Assembly (NCBI GenBank): GCA_036269075.1
Contig: DATASX010000011.1
Location: 1-44,518 of the forward strand
DNA length: 44,518 nt
Source of the DNA: Sporichthyaceae bacterium
GTDB lineage: Bacteria > Actinomycetota > Actinomycetes > Sporichthyales > Sporichthyaceae
Direction of reading: 5' to 3'
The notes beneath the pieces are model-generated. The model did no database searches. It was not told the origin of the DNA and saw only the letters and a list, made by a program, of their open reading frames with translations. Positions 15,856-22,968 of this stretch are shown one piece after another; the first letter of the stretch is position 1; each line of letters opens with the position of its first letter. Made by a program: the position numbers and the translations under genes.

Positions 15856-16941
15856 TCAGGCTCCCGCCGTCGACAGCACTGAACAGGCCCCGCAGGCCGC
15901 GCAACCGGCCTGCTGGTCAGCACCGGTCATCCCGGCAGACCGCAGGAGCTCCGCGACCGCGGCGGTGACCCGGGCGAGGAGTTCCGCGGTCGGCGCCCGA
16001 GCCCCGTCGGCGTGCGCCAACGTCCCGGCCATCGGGCGCAGCGGGACGACGAAGGGGTAGACGCCGAGTTCGATCAGGCGCGCCGCACCGGCGACCATCT
16101 CCTCGGGATCCTCACCCAGTCCGACCAACAGATAGGTCGACACCCGGTTGCGGCCGAAGACCCGCACGGCCTCCGTCCACGCCGCCTCGTACTCGGCCAT
16201 CGGGACCGAGCCCTTGCCGGGCATCCACCGGGCCCGAACGCCGTCGTCCAGCGACTCGACGTGGATGCCGATCGAGGTTGCGCCGGCGTCCTTCAGTTCG
16301 GTCAGCACGCCGAGATCACCCGGAGGCTCGATCTGCACCTGGATCGGCAGTCCCGGCACGGCCTCCAGAACCGCGCGGACGCAGCGGACCAGGTTGCGCG
16401 CCCCGCGATCCGGGCCGGCGGTGGTCCCGGTGGTCATGACCATCTGCTTGATGCCGTCCAACCGCACGGCAGCCTGCGCCACCTCGGCCAGCTGCGCCGG
16501 CGTCTTGGCGGCGATCGTCGCCTGCGTCCGCAGCGACTCCTCGATGGCGCAGAACCGGCAGCGTTGGTCCTCGGCGTAGCGGATGCAGGTCTGCACGACG
16601 GTGGTGGCCAGCACGTCCCGGCCGTGCAGCAGGGCGATCTTGCGGTACGGGATCCCGTCCGCGGTGGCCAGGTCGTAGAACTTGGGCCGGCGCACCGGTT
16701 CCAGGCTCAGGCCCAGACTTCGCAACCCGCTGCCCGTGCGCTCCAGGACCTCTCCGTCGTGCAGCAGGTAAGGACTGTTCGGGTTGCGCGGCACCGCGGC
16801 GTTGGCACCGGCGATGGTGAAGTGGCCGTCGTCGGCCGGGCCGGCACCGGCGCCCCGACGTACGGGCACCGCGCCGTCGACCCCCTCCACGGCAAGCCTC
16901 GCCCGAATCTCCAGCTCGGTGCCAACGCTCACGGTCCTCAT
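15856..16941 (-). CDS. Radical SAM protein, MSMEG_0568 family
   Basis: 361 residues. The iron-sulfur ligands are Cys119, Cys128 and Cys131 (VQTCIRYAEDQRCRFCAIEE), a CX8CX2C spacing in place of the usual CX3CX2C. This unusual spacing fits the MSMEG_0568 family. A radical SAM barrel follows, with MVMTTGTTAGPDRG (SAM-contact GGE-like strand), VQIEPPGD and IGIHVESLD. The C-terminus has three more Cys (AGCAACGACSVL), which could hold a second cluster. The enzyme would generate a 5'-deoxyadenosyl radical; the substrate is unknown. It is two bases from each neighbour, in mid-operon. Its ribosome site is weak, so coupling is likely. Confidence 0.9.
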   Translation of the reverse strand: MRTVSVGTELEIRARLAVEGVDGAVPVRRGAGAGPADDGHFTIAGANAAVPRNPNSPYLLHDGEVLERTGSGLRSLGLSLEPVRRPKFYDLATADGIPYRKIALLHGRDVLATTVVQTCIRYAEDQRCRFCAIEESLRTQATIAAKTPAQLAEVAQAAVRLDGIKQMVMTTGTTAGPDRGARNLVRCVRAVLEAVPGLPIQVQIEPPGDLGVLTELKDAGATSIGIHVESLDDGVRARWMPGKGSVPMAEYEAAWTEAVRVFGRNRVSTYLLVGLGEDPEEMVAGAARLIELGVYPFVVPLRPMAGTLAHADGARAPTAELLARVTAAVAELLRSAGMTGADQQAGCAACGACSVLSTAGA

Positions 16942-16943
16942 CG

Positions 16944-17453
16944 TCAGAACATGTAGGTGGAGTTGATGATCGCGCCCTTGCGGGCGTAGTGGATCAGCGC
17001 ATCCTGGACGTCCAACGGGTGCGTGGGGATCACGCCCTCGATGAGGTCCTCCTCGCGGGCGCCGTGCAGCGACAGCCCGAAACGGCAGCAGTAGACCTTG
17101 CCGCCCTCGGAGATGAACGTCTTCAGCGAGTCGTTGATGTTGTGCTCACCGGGGAACGCGGAGTTGCCGGTGGTCGGGAACCCACGCGTGGCCAGGCAGT
17201 TCAGCGAACCGGGACCGTAGAAGTAGATCGCGGACTCGAAGCCCTTCCGTTGCGCGCGGGTGGCCTGCAGGATCGCCACGAAACTGACCGAGGACTCGTG
17301 CGCGATCCCGTGCACCAGGGTGAAGTACGTCTCGCCGTTCTCGGCCTGGTAGTCCGGGAAGACCTTGGTCGAACCGTAGATACTCGACCCCTCCTGCAGC
17401 GCGGGGTGCGGGATCTCGTCGAGGCTGATCTTCTCGGTGTCGGTCAATGTCAT
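16944..17453 (-). CDS. Nitrogen-starvation response protein, MSMEG_0572/Sll0783 family
   Basis: 169 residues, soluble, single domain. The pattern STKVFPDYQAENGETYFTLV, GFESAIYFYGPGSLNCLATRG, FPTTGNSAFPGEHNINDSL and KVYCCRFGLSLHG is that of the Sll0783/MSMEG_0572 family. In Synechocystis, loss of sll0783 impairs polyhydroxybutyrate accumulation under nitrogen starvation; the biochemical role is unknown. The conserved Cys residues (NCLATRG, YCCRFG) and His are candidates for catalysis or metal binding. The ATG at 17453 follows GGAAGGA at eight bases, the best ribosome site in the operon. It is 38 bases after the amidohydrolase stop and a palindrome. Confidence 0.9.
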   Translation of the reverse strand: MTLTDTEKISLDEIPHPALQEGSSIYGSTKVFPDYQAENGETYFTLVHGIAHESSVSFVAILQATRAQRKGFESAIYFYGPGSLNCLATRGFPTTGNSAFPGEHNINDSLKTFISEGGKVYCCRFGLSLHGAREEDLIEGVIPTHPLDVQDALIHYARKGAIINSTYMF

Positions 17454-17480
17454 CGTGCGATTCCTTCCGATAGTCGGTTT

Positions 17481-17495
17481 CTGACCCAGCCTCAG
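17481..17495 (-). repeat. CTGA...TCAG palindrome over the amidohydrolase stop
   Basis: On the minus strand CTGAGGCTGGGTCAG; the first TGA is the amidohydrolase stop. It is one base different from the palindrome at 4282-4296. It lies inside an operon, so if it acts as a weak terminator it could tune expression of the downstream six genes. Confidence 0.45.
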
Positions 17496-18337
17496 GAGTA
17501 GAGGCGGTCGAAGTTGTCGCGGAACACGGCCCGGGCCAACTCGCCGTCGCCCACGGCGGCCCGCAGCCGGGCATACTCGCCCTCCAGGTCGCCCCAGGGT
17601 TGGTCGCTGGCGAACAGGACCCGGTCGGCGCCGATGCCCCGGCGGTCGATCTCGGCCGCCAACCAGCGGGGCGCGAAGCCGATCGCCCAGGACATGTCGG
17701 TGTAGACCCGTTTCCCGGCGTCGATCCAGTCGAAGAACCGGGAGCCCACCAGTTTGATGTGGCCGCTCATGCCGCCGCCGAAGTGCACCAGGTGCAGGTC
17801 GACGGCGTCGGCGTAGCGTTCGACCAACGCACCGACCCGGTCGATGTCCGAGGCCGCACCAGGCGAGGTGTGCACGTGGACCACCAGGCCGTGCGCGCGG
17901 GCGACGTCGAAGATCGCGTCCAACCCGGGTCGGCAGGCCGGGTCGTCCGGTGCTCCGCCGAGCAGGAAGCTCATCTTCAGGGCCCGCACCCCGAGTTCCC
18001 CGGCGTTGGTAAGGGTTTTCGCGGTCATCTCCGCGTCGTCCGGCTTGGGCGAGACCCACAGGGCCGCGCGCACCCGGTCGTCGGCGGCGGCCGCCTCCAG
18101 CACCAACGGGTTGAACGAGAAGGCCAGCGCGGCATCCGGTACGCCGTAGTTGGGCATGACCAGCGCCCGCTCGACGCCCTGGAAGTCCAGGTCCGCGACC
18201 AGGTCGGCGATCGTGGCCCGGGCGGTGGTGTCCGGGTTGACCGGCGGCCCGCCGTAGAACGGGTAGGCCGGGAGCACGCCCAGGTGCCGGTGCGCATCGC
18301 GCAGCCCCGACCCCGGCGCACCGACGACAGAGGTCAT
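17492..18337 (-). CDS. Amidohydrolase-2 family protein in the Nit1C operon
   Basis: 281 residues, TIM-barrel metal-dependent hydrolase of the PF04909 (amidohydrolase 2) type. Visible pieces are DAHRHLG (the HxH position, here H-R-H), ALKMSFLLGG (possible bridging Lys), VHVHTSPGA, LHLVHFGGGMSGH, and the closing FASDQPWGD with the catalytic Asp. Such enzymes hydrolyse or decarboxylate small organic acids and amides. It is not, to my memory, part of the core Nit1C set, so it may add a substrate-supply or product-use step. Its ATG directly follows the oxidoreductase stop (TGAATG), with no gap. No signal peptide. Confidence 0.82.
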   Translation of the reverse strand: MTSVVGAPGSGLRDAHRHLGVLPAYPFYGGPPVNPDTTARATIADLVADLDFQGVERALVMPNYGVPDAALAFSFNPLVLEAAAADDRVRAALWVSPKPDDAEMTAKTLTNAGELGVRALKMSFLLGGAPDDPACRPGLDAIFDVARAHGLVVHVHTSPGAASDIDRVGALVERYADAVDLHLVHFGGGMSGHIKLVGSRFFDWIDAGKRVYTDMSWAIGFAPRWLAAEIDRRGIGADRVLFASDQPWGDLEGEYARLRAAVGDGELARAVFRDNFDRLYS

Positions 18338-19690
18338 TCAGGCCACCGTCCGCGGCGCGACCCAGTCCTCGTCGGCGTCCGCGGCGAACCGCGTGGGCGG
18401 ACCGGTGATCCACCGAACGGCGGTGCCGACGCCGCTGTGCTTCATCTCCTCGATCCGCGTCGCGAGGTGCAGGGCGTCCTCACCCACCCCGCAGAACCGA
18501 CCGGAGCCCCAGGTCCACTGCCAGGGCAGACCGAGGAAGTAGAGCCCCGGGCAACTGGTCACCCCGCGCCGATGCGCCGGATAGCCACGTCCGTCGAACA
18601 CGGCCACCTCGATCCAGCGGTCGTCGCGGCCGAAGCCGGTGCTCCAGATGACCGAGGAGATTCCCGTGGCCTCCAGGTCCACCTCCGCGATGTCGTCGTC
18701 CGGCTGCCAGACCGGGACGTACCGCGCCTCCGGGGCGACGCCCAGGCCGCGCGCGGCGATCCAGGCGTCGATCGAGTCCTTGATCGACTCGGAGACCGAG
18801 TCCGCGTGGTCGAGGTTCGAGCGCAGCTCGGTGCCGAACGTGGCCGTCGGGCCACCCTTCGGGCCGGCGGGCTCGATGTCCTGCAGCCGTCCGTAGAGCC
18901 GCATCCCCTCGCGGGCGAAGGCGCGCAGGTCGATGTCTCGTCCGCCGTCGCGGCCGGTCACGTAGTGGTTCACCCGGAACCGGATGGCGTCCGCGTCGTC
19001 GAACTCCTCGATCGTCTTGGCGTAGTAGCCCATGTCCGCCAGCCAGTCGACGACGTCGCGGCCGCGGTAGCGCCGTGCCACCCGGGGCGCGGTGCCGGTC
19101 GCCAGGTGAACCTGACGCCCACTCAGATGCAGGTCCTCGGCGATCTGGCAGCCGGACTGGCCGGTCCCGACGACCAGAACCTCGCCGTCCGGCAGCAGGT
19201 CCGGGTTGCGGTACTGGCTGGAGTGCAGCGACATCACCGAACCGGCCAGGCGTTCGGCAGCGCGCGGTACCCGTGGCACCTGGTACGGCCCGGTTGCCAC
19301 GACGACCTGGTCGGCGGTCAACGTCCCGGCCGAGGTGCACAGCTCGAAGCCGTCGTCGCCGTGCCGCCGCAACCGGCTCACCGAGACGCCCTCACGCACC
19401 CGGGGCCCCAGTGAATCGGCGTAACCGCTGAGGTAGTCGACGATCTGGTCGCGCACCATGAAGCCGTGCGGATCGTCGCCCGGGTAGGGAAAATCCGGCA
19501 GGTCGCATTGCCAGTTCGGCGTCACCAGGCAGAATGTGTCCCAGCGTCGAGTGCTCCACTCGTGAGCGACCCGGTGGCGTTCCAGCACCAGATGGTCGAT
19601 CCCACGGCGGAGCAGGGCGGCGCTCATCGCCAGACCGGCCTGACCGCCGCCGACCACGACCACGGTGTGATGCGAACCATCGATCGACAT
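18338..19690 (-). CDS. Flavin-dependent oxidoreductase, MSMEG_0569 family
   Basis: 450 residues, flavin monooxygenase-like. The FAD Rossmann motif is VVVVGGGQAGLAMSAAL near the N-terminus and the NAD(P) motif is VLVVGTGQSGCQIAEDL in the middle. The segments VVATGPYQVP and VIWSTGFG are the usual ATG-type linkers, and the C-terminal LPWQWTWGSGRFCGVGEDA is distinctive. As first gene of the operon it fits the MSMEG_0569 family of Nit1C clusters. The oxidised substrate is unknown; an N- or C-oxidation that supplies the radical SAM/nitrilase steps is possible. I start at the ATG at 19690; a TTG twelve bases upstream is the alternative. A perfect hairpin lies 43 bases upstream. Confidence 0.9.
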   Translation of the reverse strand: MSIDGSHHTVVVVGGGQAGLAMSAALLRRGIDHLVLERHRVAHEWSTRRWDTFCLVTPNWQCDLPDFPYPGDDPHGFMVRDQIVDYLSGYADSLGPRVREGVSVSRLRRHGDDGFELCTSAGTLTADQVVVATGPYQVPRVPRAAERLAGSVMSLHSSQYRNPDLLPDGEVLVVGTGQSGCQIAEDLHLSGRQVHLATGTAPRVARRYRGRDVVDWLADMGYYAKTIEEFDDADAIRFRVNHYVTGRDGGRDIDLRAFAREGMRLYGRLQDIEPAGPKGGPTATFGTELRSNLDHADSVSESIKDSIDAWIAARGLGVAPEARYVPVWQPDDDIAEVDLEATGISSVIWSTGFGRDDRWIEVAVFDGRGYPAHRRGVTSCPGLYFLGLPWQWTWGSGRFCGVGEDALHLATRIEEMKHSGVGTAVRWITGPPTRFAADADEDWVAPRTVA

Positions 19691-19732
19691 GACGGAAGTC
19701 AAGCCGGCCGCAATTTCGCCGTGATTACTTCC

Positions 19733-19750
19733 GGAACGCTGCTGCGTTCC
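19733..19750 (-). promoter_or_regulatory. Perfect hairpin in the leader of the Nit1C operon
   Basis: GGAACGC (19733-19739) and GCGTTCC (19744-19750) form an exact seven-base-pair stem with a four-base loop, 43 bases before the ATG at 19690. It is the clearest symmetric element in the 222-base gap between this operon and ppk2. It may be a repressor operator or an RNA leader structure. A second palindrome, GTCTCAGAGAC, lies at 19818-19828. I could not place a promoter with confidence. Confidence 0.5.
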
Positions 19751-19912
19751 AGCCTTCGCACTTCGGGGACAACGGCGCGGACGAGTGAAACCGCACTCCG
19801 ACCTCAGCGGTGACGGTGTCTCAGAGACCTTCCGACCCGTGCCTGCGGAGCCGGCTGTGCGAAATCAGTCGGCTGTCGGAAACAATCCAGGTGCCGTGGG
19901 AGGTCGGGACGT

Positions 19913-20902
19913 TCAGCTCCGGCCGGAGGGCACCACCAGGTGGTGCAGCGACCCGTCGTGCTCCTCCTCGGCCTCGGGCACCTCGTGGCCGCGCCCGATG
20001 ATGCGCGGGTCCGGCTCGCCGACGATCACCAGATCCTTGTCCGGGTAGTCGAAGCGGGACAGCACGTGGCGCATCGCCTCCACCCGGGCGCGACGCTTGT
20101 CGTTGCTCTTGACGACCGTCCACGGGGCCTCGGCGGTGTCGGTGTGCAGGAAGATCGCCTGCTTCGCGTCCGTGTACACGTCCCACTTGTCCAGCGAGGC
20201 CAGGTCCATCGGCGAGAGCTTCCACTGCCGGACCGGGTCGATCTGCCGGATCAGGAACCGGGTCCGCTGCTCGTTGCGGGAGACCGAGAACCAGAACTTC
20301 ACCACGTCGATCCCCGACCGGATCCACATGAGTTCCAGCTCCGGGACCTGCCGCATGAACTCCTGGTACTCCTCCGGGCCGGCGAAGCCCATGACGCGTT
20401 CGACGCCCGCGCGGTTGTACCAGGATCGGTCGAACAGCACGATCTCCCCGGCCGCCGGAAAGTGGTGGATGTAGCGCTGGAAGTACCACTGCGTGCGCTC
20501 GCGCTCGGTGGGCTTCTCCAGCGCCACGACCCGGGCCCCGCGCGGGTTCAGGTGCTCCGTGAACCGCTTGATCGTGCCGCCTTTGCCCGCCGCGTCGCGG
20601 CCCTCGAAGGCGATCACCAACCGACGACCCGACTGCTTGATCCACGACTGGAGCTTGAGCAACTCGATCTGCAGCAGCCGCTTGCTGTGCTCGTACTGGT
20701 GCCGGCTCATCCGCTCGGCGTAGGGGTAGCCCTCCCGCCAGGTGTCCACGACGCTGCCGTCCCGGCAGAGCAGCAGGGGTTCGCCGTCCTCGTCGTACTC
20801 CACGTGCAGGTCGTCCGGGTGCTGGCCGAGCGCGTCCGGGAGGTCGGCCAACTGGGCCGGCAGGACCAGTCGGGCGTGGCTGTGGGTTCGCGTCTCGGGC
20901 AT
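19913..20902 (-). CDS. ppk2: Polyphosphate kinase 2
   Basis: Transfers phosphate between polyphosphate and nucleoside diphosphates. The 329-residue product has Walker A GRDAAGKGGTIKRFTEHLNP, Walker B VLFDRSWYNRAGVERVMGF and the lid region SVSRNEQRTRF, with WKLSPMDLASLDKWDVY after it, all typical of single-domain PPK2. The subclass (ADP- or AMP-using) cannot be told by eye. Start ATG 20902 has an excellent GGAGAGGG site. It is 139 bases after the CBM48 gene on the same strand and upstream of the Nit1C operon. The context suggests energy or phosphate storage during starvation, which is inference. Confidence 0.94.
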   Translation of the reverse strand: MPETRTHSHARLVLPAQLADLPDALGQHPDDLHVEYDEDGEPLLLCRDGSVVDTWREGYPYAERMSRHQYEHSKRLLQIELLKLQSWIKQSGRRLVIAFEGRDAAGKGGTIKRFTEHLNPRGARVVALEKPTERERTQWYFQRYIHHFPAAGEIVLFDRSWYNRAGVERVMGFAGPEEYQEFMRQVPELELMWIRSGIDVVKFWFSVSRNEQRTRFLIRQIDPVRQWKLSPMDLASLDKWDVYTDAKQAIFLHTDTAEAPWTVVKSNDKRRARVEAMRHVLSRFDYPDKDLVIVGEPDPRIIGRGHEVPEAEEEHDGSLHHLVVPSGRS

Positions 20903-21041
20903 GTTCCCTCTCCTGGATCGTTTACGGCCGGTGCCCGCCGACGCCCCGGCCGATTCGGACAGAGCCAACCGGGCCTGGGCGGCCACCCGACCAACCGGGG
21001 ACGGCGGGCCGGGGTACGACTCGGGTCGGACAGGTCAAGCG

Positions 21042-21440
21042 TCAGACGTTCAGTCGTGCGGCGGGCAACTGGGCGAGCACGGACAGTTCGCCGGCCACGT
21101 CGGGCTCGGCTTCCACGGCCGGCGCCCAGTCCGGGCCCAGCGGCGCCGCCGCGATCTCCAGCACCCCGTCCGCGCCACCGTGGTCGTTGGGAGCCCAGTT
21201 GTCGGAGTCGGGATCGTCGAACCACTCGCCGTCGCCGGTCAGGTAGCGGAAACGGTAGGCGCCCGCCGGCAGATGCACCCGCGCGGAACGTTCGCCGTTG
21301 TCGTCCTGGAACGGGGTCGCGTGCGGGTCCCACCCGTTGAAGTCGCCGACCACGGACGCCACCGGTGCCTGGAGGAACTCCGGGGCCACGAACGTCACCC
21401 AAACGCCGACGCCGGTGGCGTCGGGTTCCTTCCGGATCAT
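21042..21440 (-). CDS. Free-standing CBM48 glycogen-binding (isoamylase N-like) protein
   Basis: 132 residues made almost wholly of one CBM48/AMPK-beta-like module: VASVVGDFNGWDPHATPF, then GAYRFRYLTGDGEWFDDPDSDNW. There is no catalytic domain. Such modules bind glycogen or related glucans and may target partners to storage granules. The C-terminal 35 residues are Ala/Glu-rich and unassigned. ATG at 21440 follows AGGAGG at five bases. The stop is GTC TGA CGC, part of the recurrent TGACGC context. Divergent from the phosphoesterase; the 193-base gap holds nothing else I can name. Confidence 0.88.
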   Translation of the reverse strand: MIRKEPDATGVGVWVTFVAPEFLQAPVASVVGDFNGWDPHATPFQDDNGERSARVHLPAGAYRFRYLTGDGEWFDDPDSDNWAPNDHGGADGVLEIAAAPLGPDWAPAVEAEPDVAGELSVLAQLPAARLNV

Positions 21441-21633
21441 CCGGCCTCCTGATCAGCGCTGCCCGTCTGGGTGAAGCATGCAGAAGGCCTGTCCGAGCCG
21501 ACAGATCCGGCCCACCTGATTCGACCGGCATTCACCGTGCGGCGGTCTGGGGTTCGCATTCCGGACGATCTGCGGCAACCCAGGTCTCGACGCCGCGCCG
21601 CGGCGGCTGACCGGCACCGGTGATGATGTCGGC

Positions 21634-22125
21634 GTGCGCGTCGCCGTCCTGTCCGACACCCACGCCCCGCGGCGGTGGCGATCGTGTCCGCCCGCGGTGG
21701 CGGCGCACCTGACCGACGTCGATTTGATCCTGCACGCCGGCGACGTGTGCACCGCGGACGTGCTCGACGAGTTGGCGCAGTTCGCGCCGGTGCGGGCCGT
21801 CCTGGGCAACAACGACGGGCCCGACCTGGTGGCCCGCGGCGTGCCGGAGACCCTGAGCCTGGAACTCGCAGGCGTGCGGGTCGCGATGATCCACGACTCC
21901 GGAGCCTCGACCGGCCGGGCTGCCCGGATGCGGCGCCGTTTCCCGGACGCCCACCTGGTGGTGTTCGGGCACTCGCACATCCCGATGGACGTCGCCGAGG
22001 CCGGGGTTCGGCTGTTCAACCCGGGATCGCCGACCGACCGGCGCCGCCAGCCGCGCGGCACCATCGGCCTACTGCGCCTCGATGACGGCCGGCTGACCGA
22101 GGCCCGGATCGTCGCGGTGACCTGA
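21634..22125 (+). CDS. YfcE/MJ0936-type metallophosphoesterase
   Basis: 163 residues, compact calcineurin-like phosphoesterase. Metal-binding motifs appear in order: SDTHAP (D-x-H), HAGDVCT (GD), VLGNNDG (GNxD in place of GNCD/GNHD), MIHDSG (His) and FGHSHIP (GHSH), closing with FNPGSPTDRR. Family members hydrolyse phosphodiesters such as 2',3'- or 3',5'-cyclic nucleotides in vitro; the true substrate is unknown. Start GTG at 21634 matches the family N-terminus. It is convergent with aroE, six bases between the stops. Confidence 0.92.
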   Translation: MRVAVLSDTHAPRRWRSCPPAVAAHLTDVDLILHAGDVCTADVLDELAQFAPVRAVLGNNDGPDLVARGVPETLSLELAGVRVAMIHDSGASTGRAARMRRRFPDAHLVVFGHSHIPMDVAEAGVRLFNPGSPTDRRRQPRGTIGLLRLDDGRLTEARIVAVT

Positions 22126-22131
22126 CTCGGC

Positions 22132-22968
22132 TCAGTTGCGGTGGCGGGCGGCCAGCGCGGCGAACCCAGCGTTGCGCATGGCAGGTACCAGCTGCCCGCC
22201 CAGGTCGGTCCGGCCGGTCATCAACTCGACCTGAATCACGGCCTGGTGCACCAGTAGGTCCAGCCCGCTGAGCACCGGTCCGCCGGCAGCCTGCCACGCG
22301 GCGCCCAACGGCGTCGGCCACGGGTCGTAGGCGACGTCGAACAGCACGCCGCACGGCGGTCGGACCTGCTCGGCCAAGGCGTCGGCGGCCCCGCCCGGCG
22401 TCGTCGCGATCACCAACGGCCGGCTCAGACCCCCGGCGGCGGTGTCCCAGGGCCGCACGACCAGATCGACGCCGAGTCGCCGTGCCAGGGCCCGGACCGG
22501 CTGCGCGCGCTCGGGCGAACGCGCGAACAGGTCGACGTCCGTGACCCCGATGCGCGCCAGGGCGGCCACCGTGGACGCGGCCGTGGCACCACCACCGAGC
22601 ACCGCGGCAGCCGACTCACGTTCCACCCCCACCTCGGCCAACGCGTTGACCATGCCCGGCACATCCGTGTTGTCGCCGCGAAGCCCGGCCGGGAAGAACG
22701 TGATCGTGTTGACCGCCCCGACCAGCGCGGCGGTCTCGCCCAGCTCGGTGCACAGGCCGACCGCGACACGCTTGAGCGGCATCGTCAACGAGAGTCCGGC
22801 CCAGGAGCTGTCGAGGCTGGCCAGGAAGCCCGCGAGGCCGGGCTCGTCGACCTCGTGAGCGCCGTAGGACCAGTCCATGCCCAGTACCCGGTACGCCGCG
22901 GCGTGCAGAACCGGGGACAGCGAATGCCGCACCGGGCAACCGAGAACCGCCGCCTGACGGGGCGTCAT
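22132..22968 (-). CDS. aroE: Shikimate dehydrogenase
   Basis: Reduces 3-dehydroshikimate to shikimate with NADPH. Motifs: PVRHSLSPVLHAAAYR (shikimate binding), LTMPLK with the catalytic Lys, GAVNT, GDNTD with the catalytic Asp, the Rossmann loop LGGGATAAS, and a C-terminal GLDLLVHQAVIQ. The 278-residue length is usual. The ATG at 22968 overlaps the mltG stop (ATGA), so translation is coupled. It normally stands close to aroC-aroK-aroB in actinobacteria; here about 20 kb of accessory genes separates them. Confidence 0.96.
   Translation of the reverse strand: MTPRQAAVLGCPVRHSLSPVLHAAAYRVLGMDWSYGAHEVDEPGLAGFLASLDSSWAGLSLTMPLKRVAVGLCTELGETAALVGAVNTITFFPAGLRGDNTDVPGMVNALAEVGVERESAAAVLGGGATAASTVAALARIGVTDVDLFARSPERAQPVRALARRLGVDLVVRPWDTAAGGLSRPLVIATTPGGAADALAEQVRPPCGVLFDVAYDPWPTPLGAAWQAAGGPVLSGLDLLVHQAVIQVELMTGRTDLGGQLVPAMRNAGFAALAARHRN

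Noticed and set aside
19787-19883. GAAAC half-sites upstream of the Nit1C operon as possible GlnR boxes
   Set aside because: Two GAAAC words exist (about 19787 and 19879), but the paired GTnAC words at six-base spacing are absent or poor; not enough to call GlnR control.
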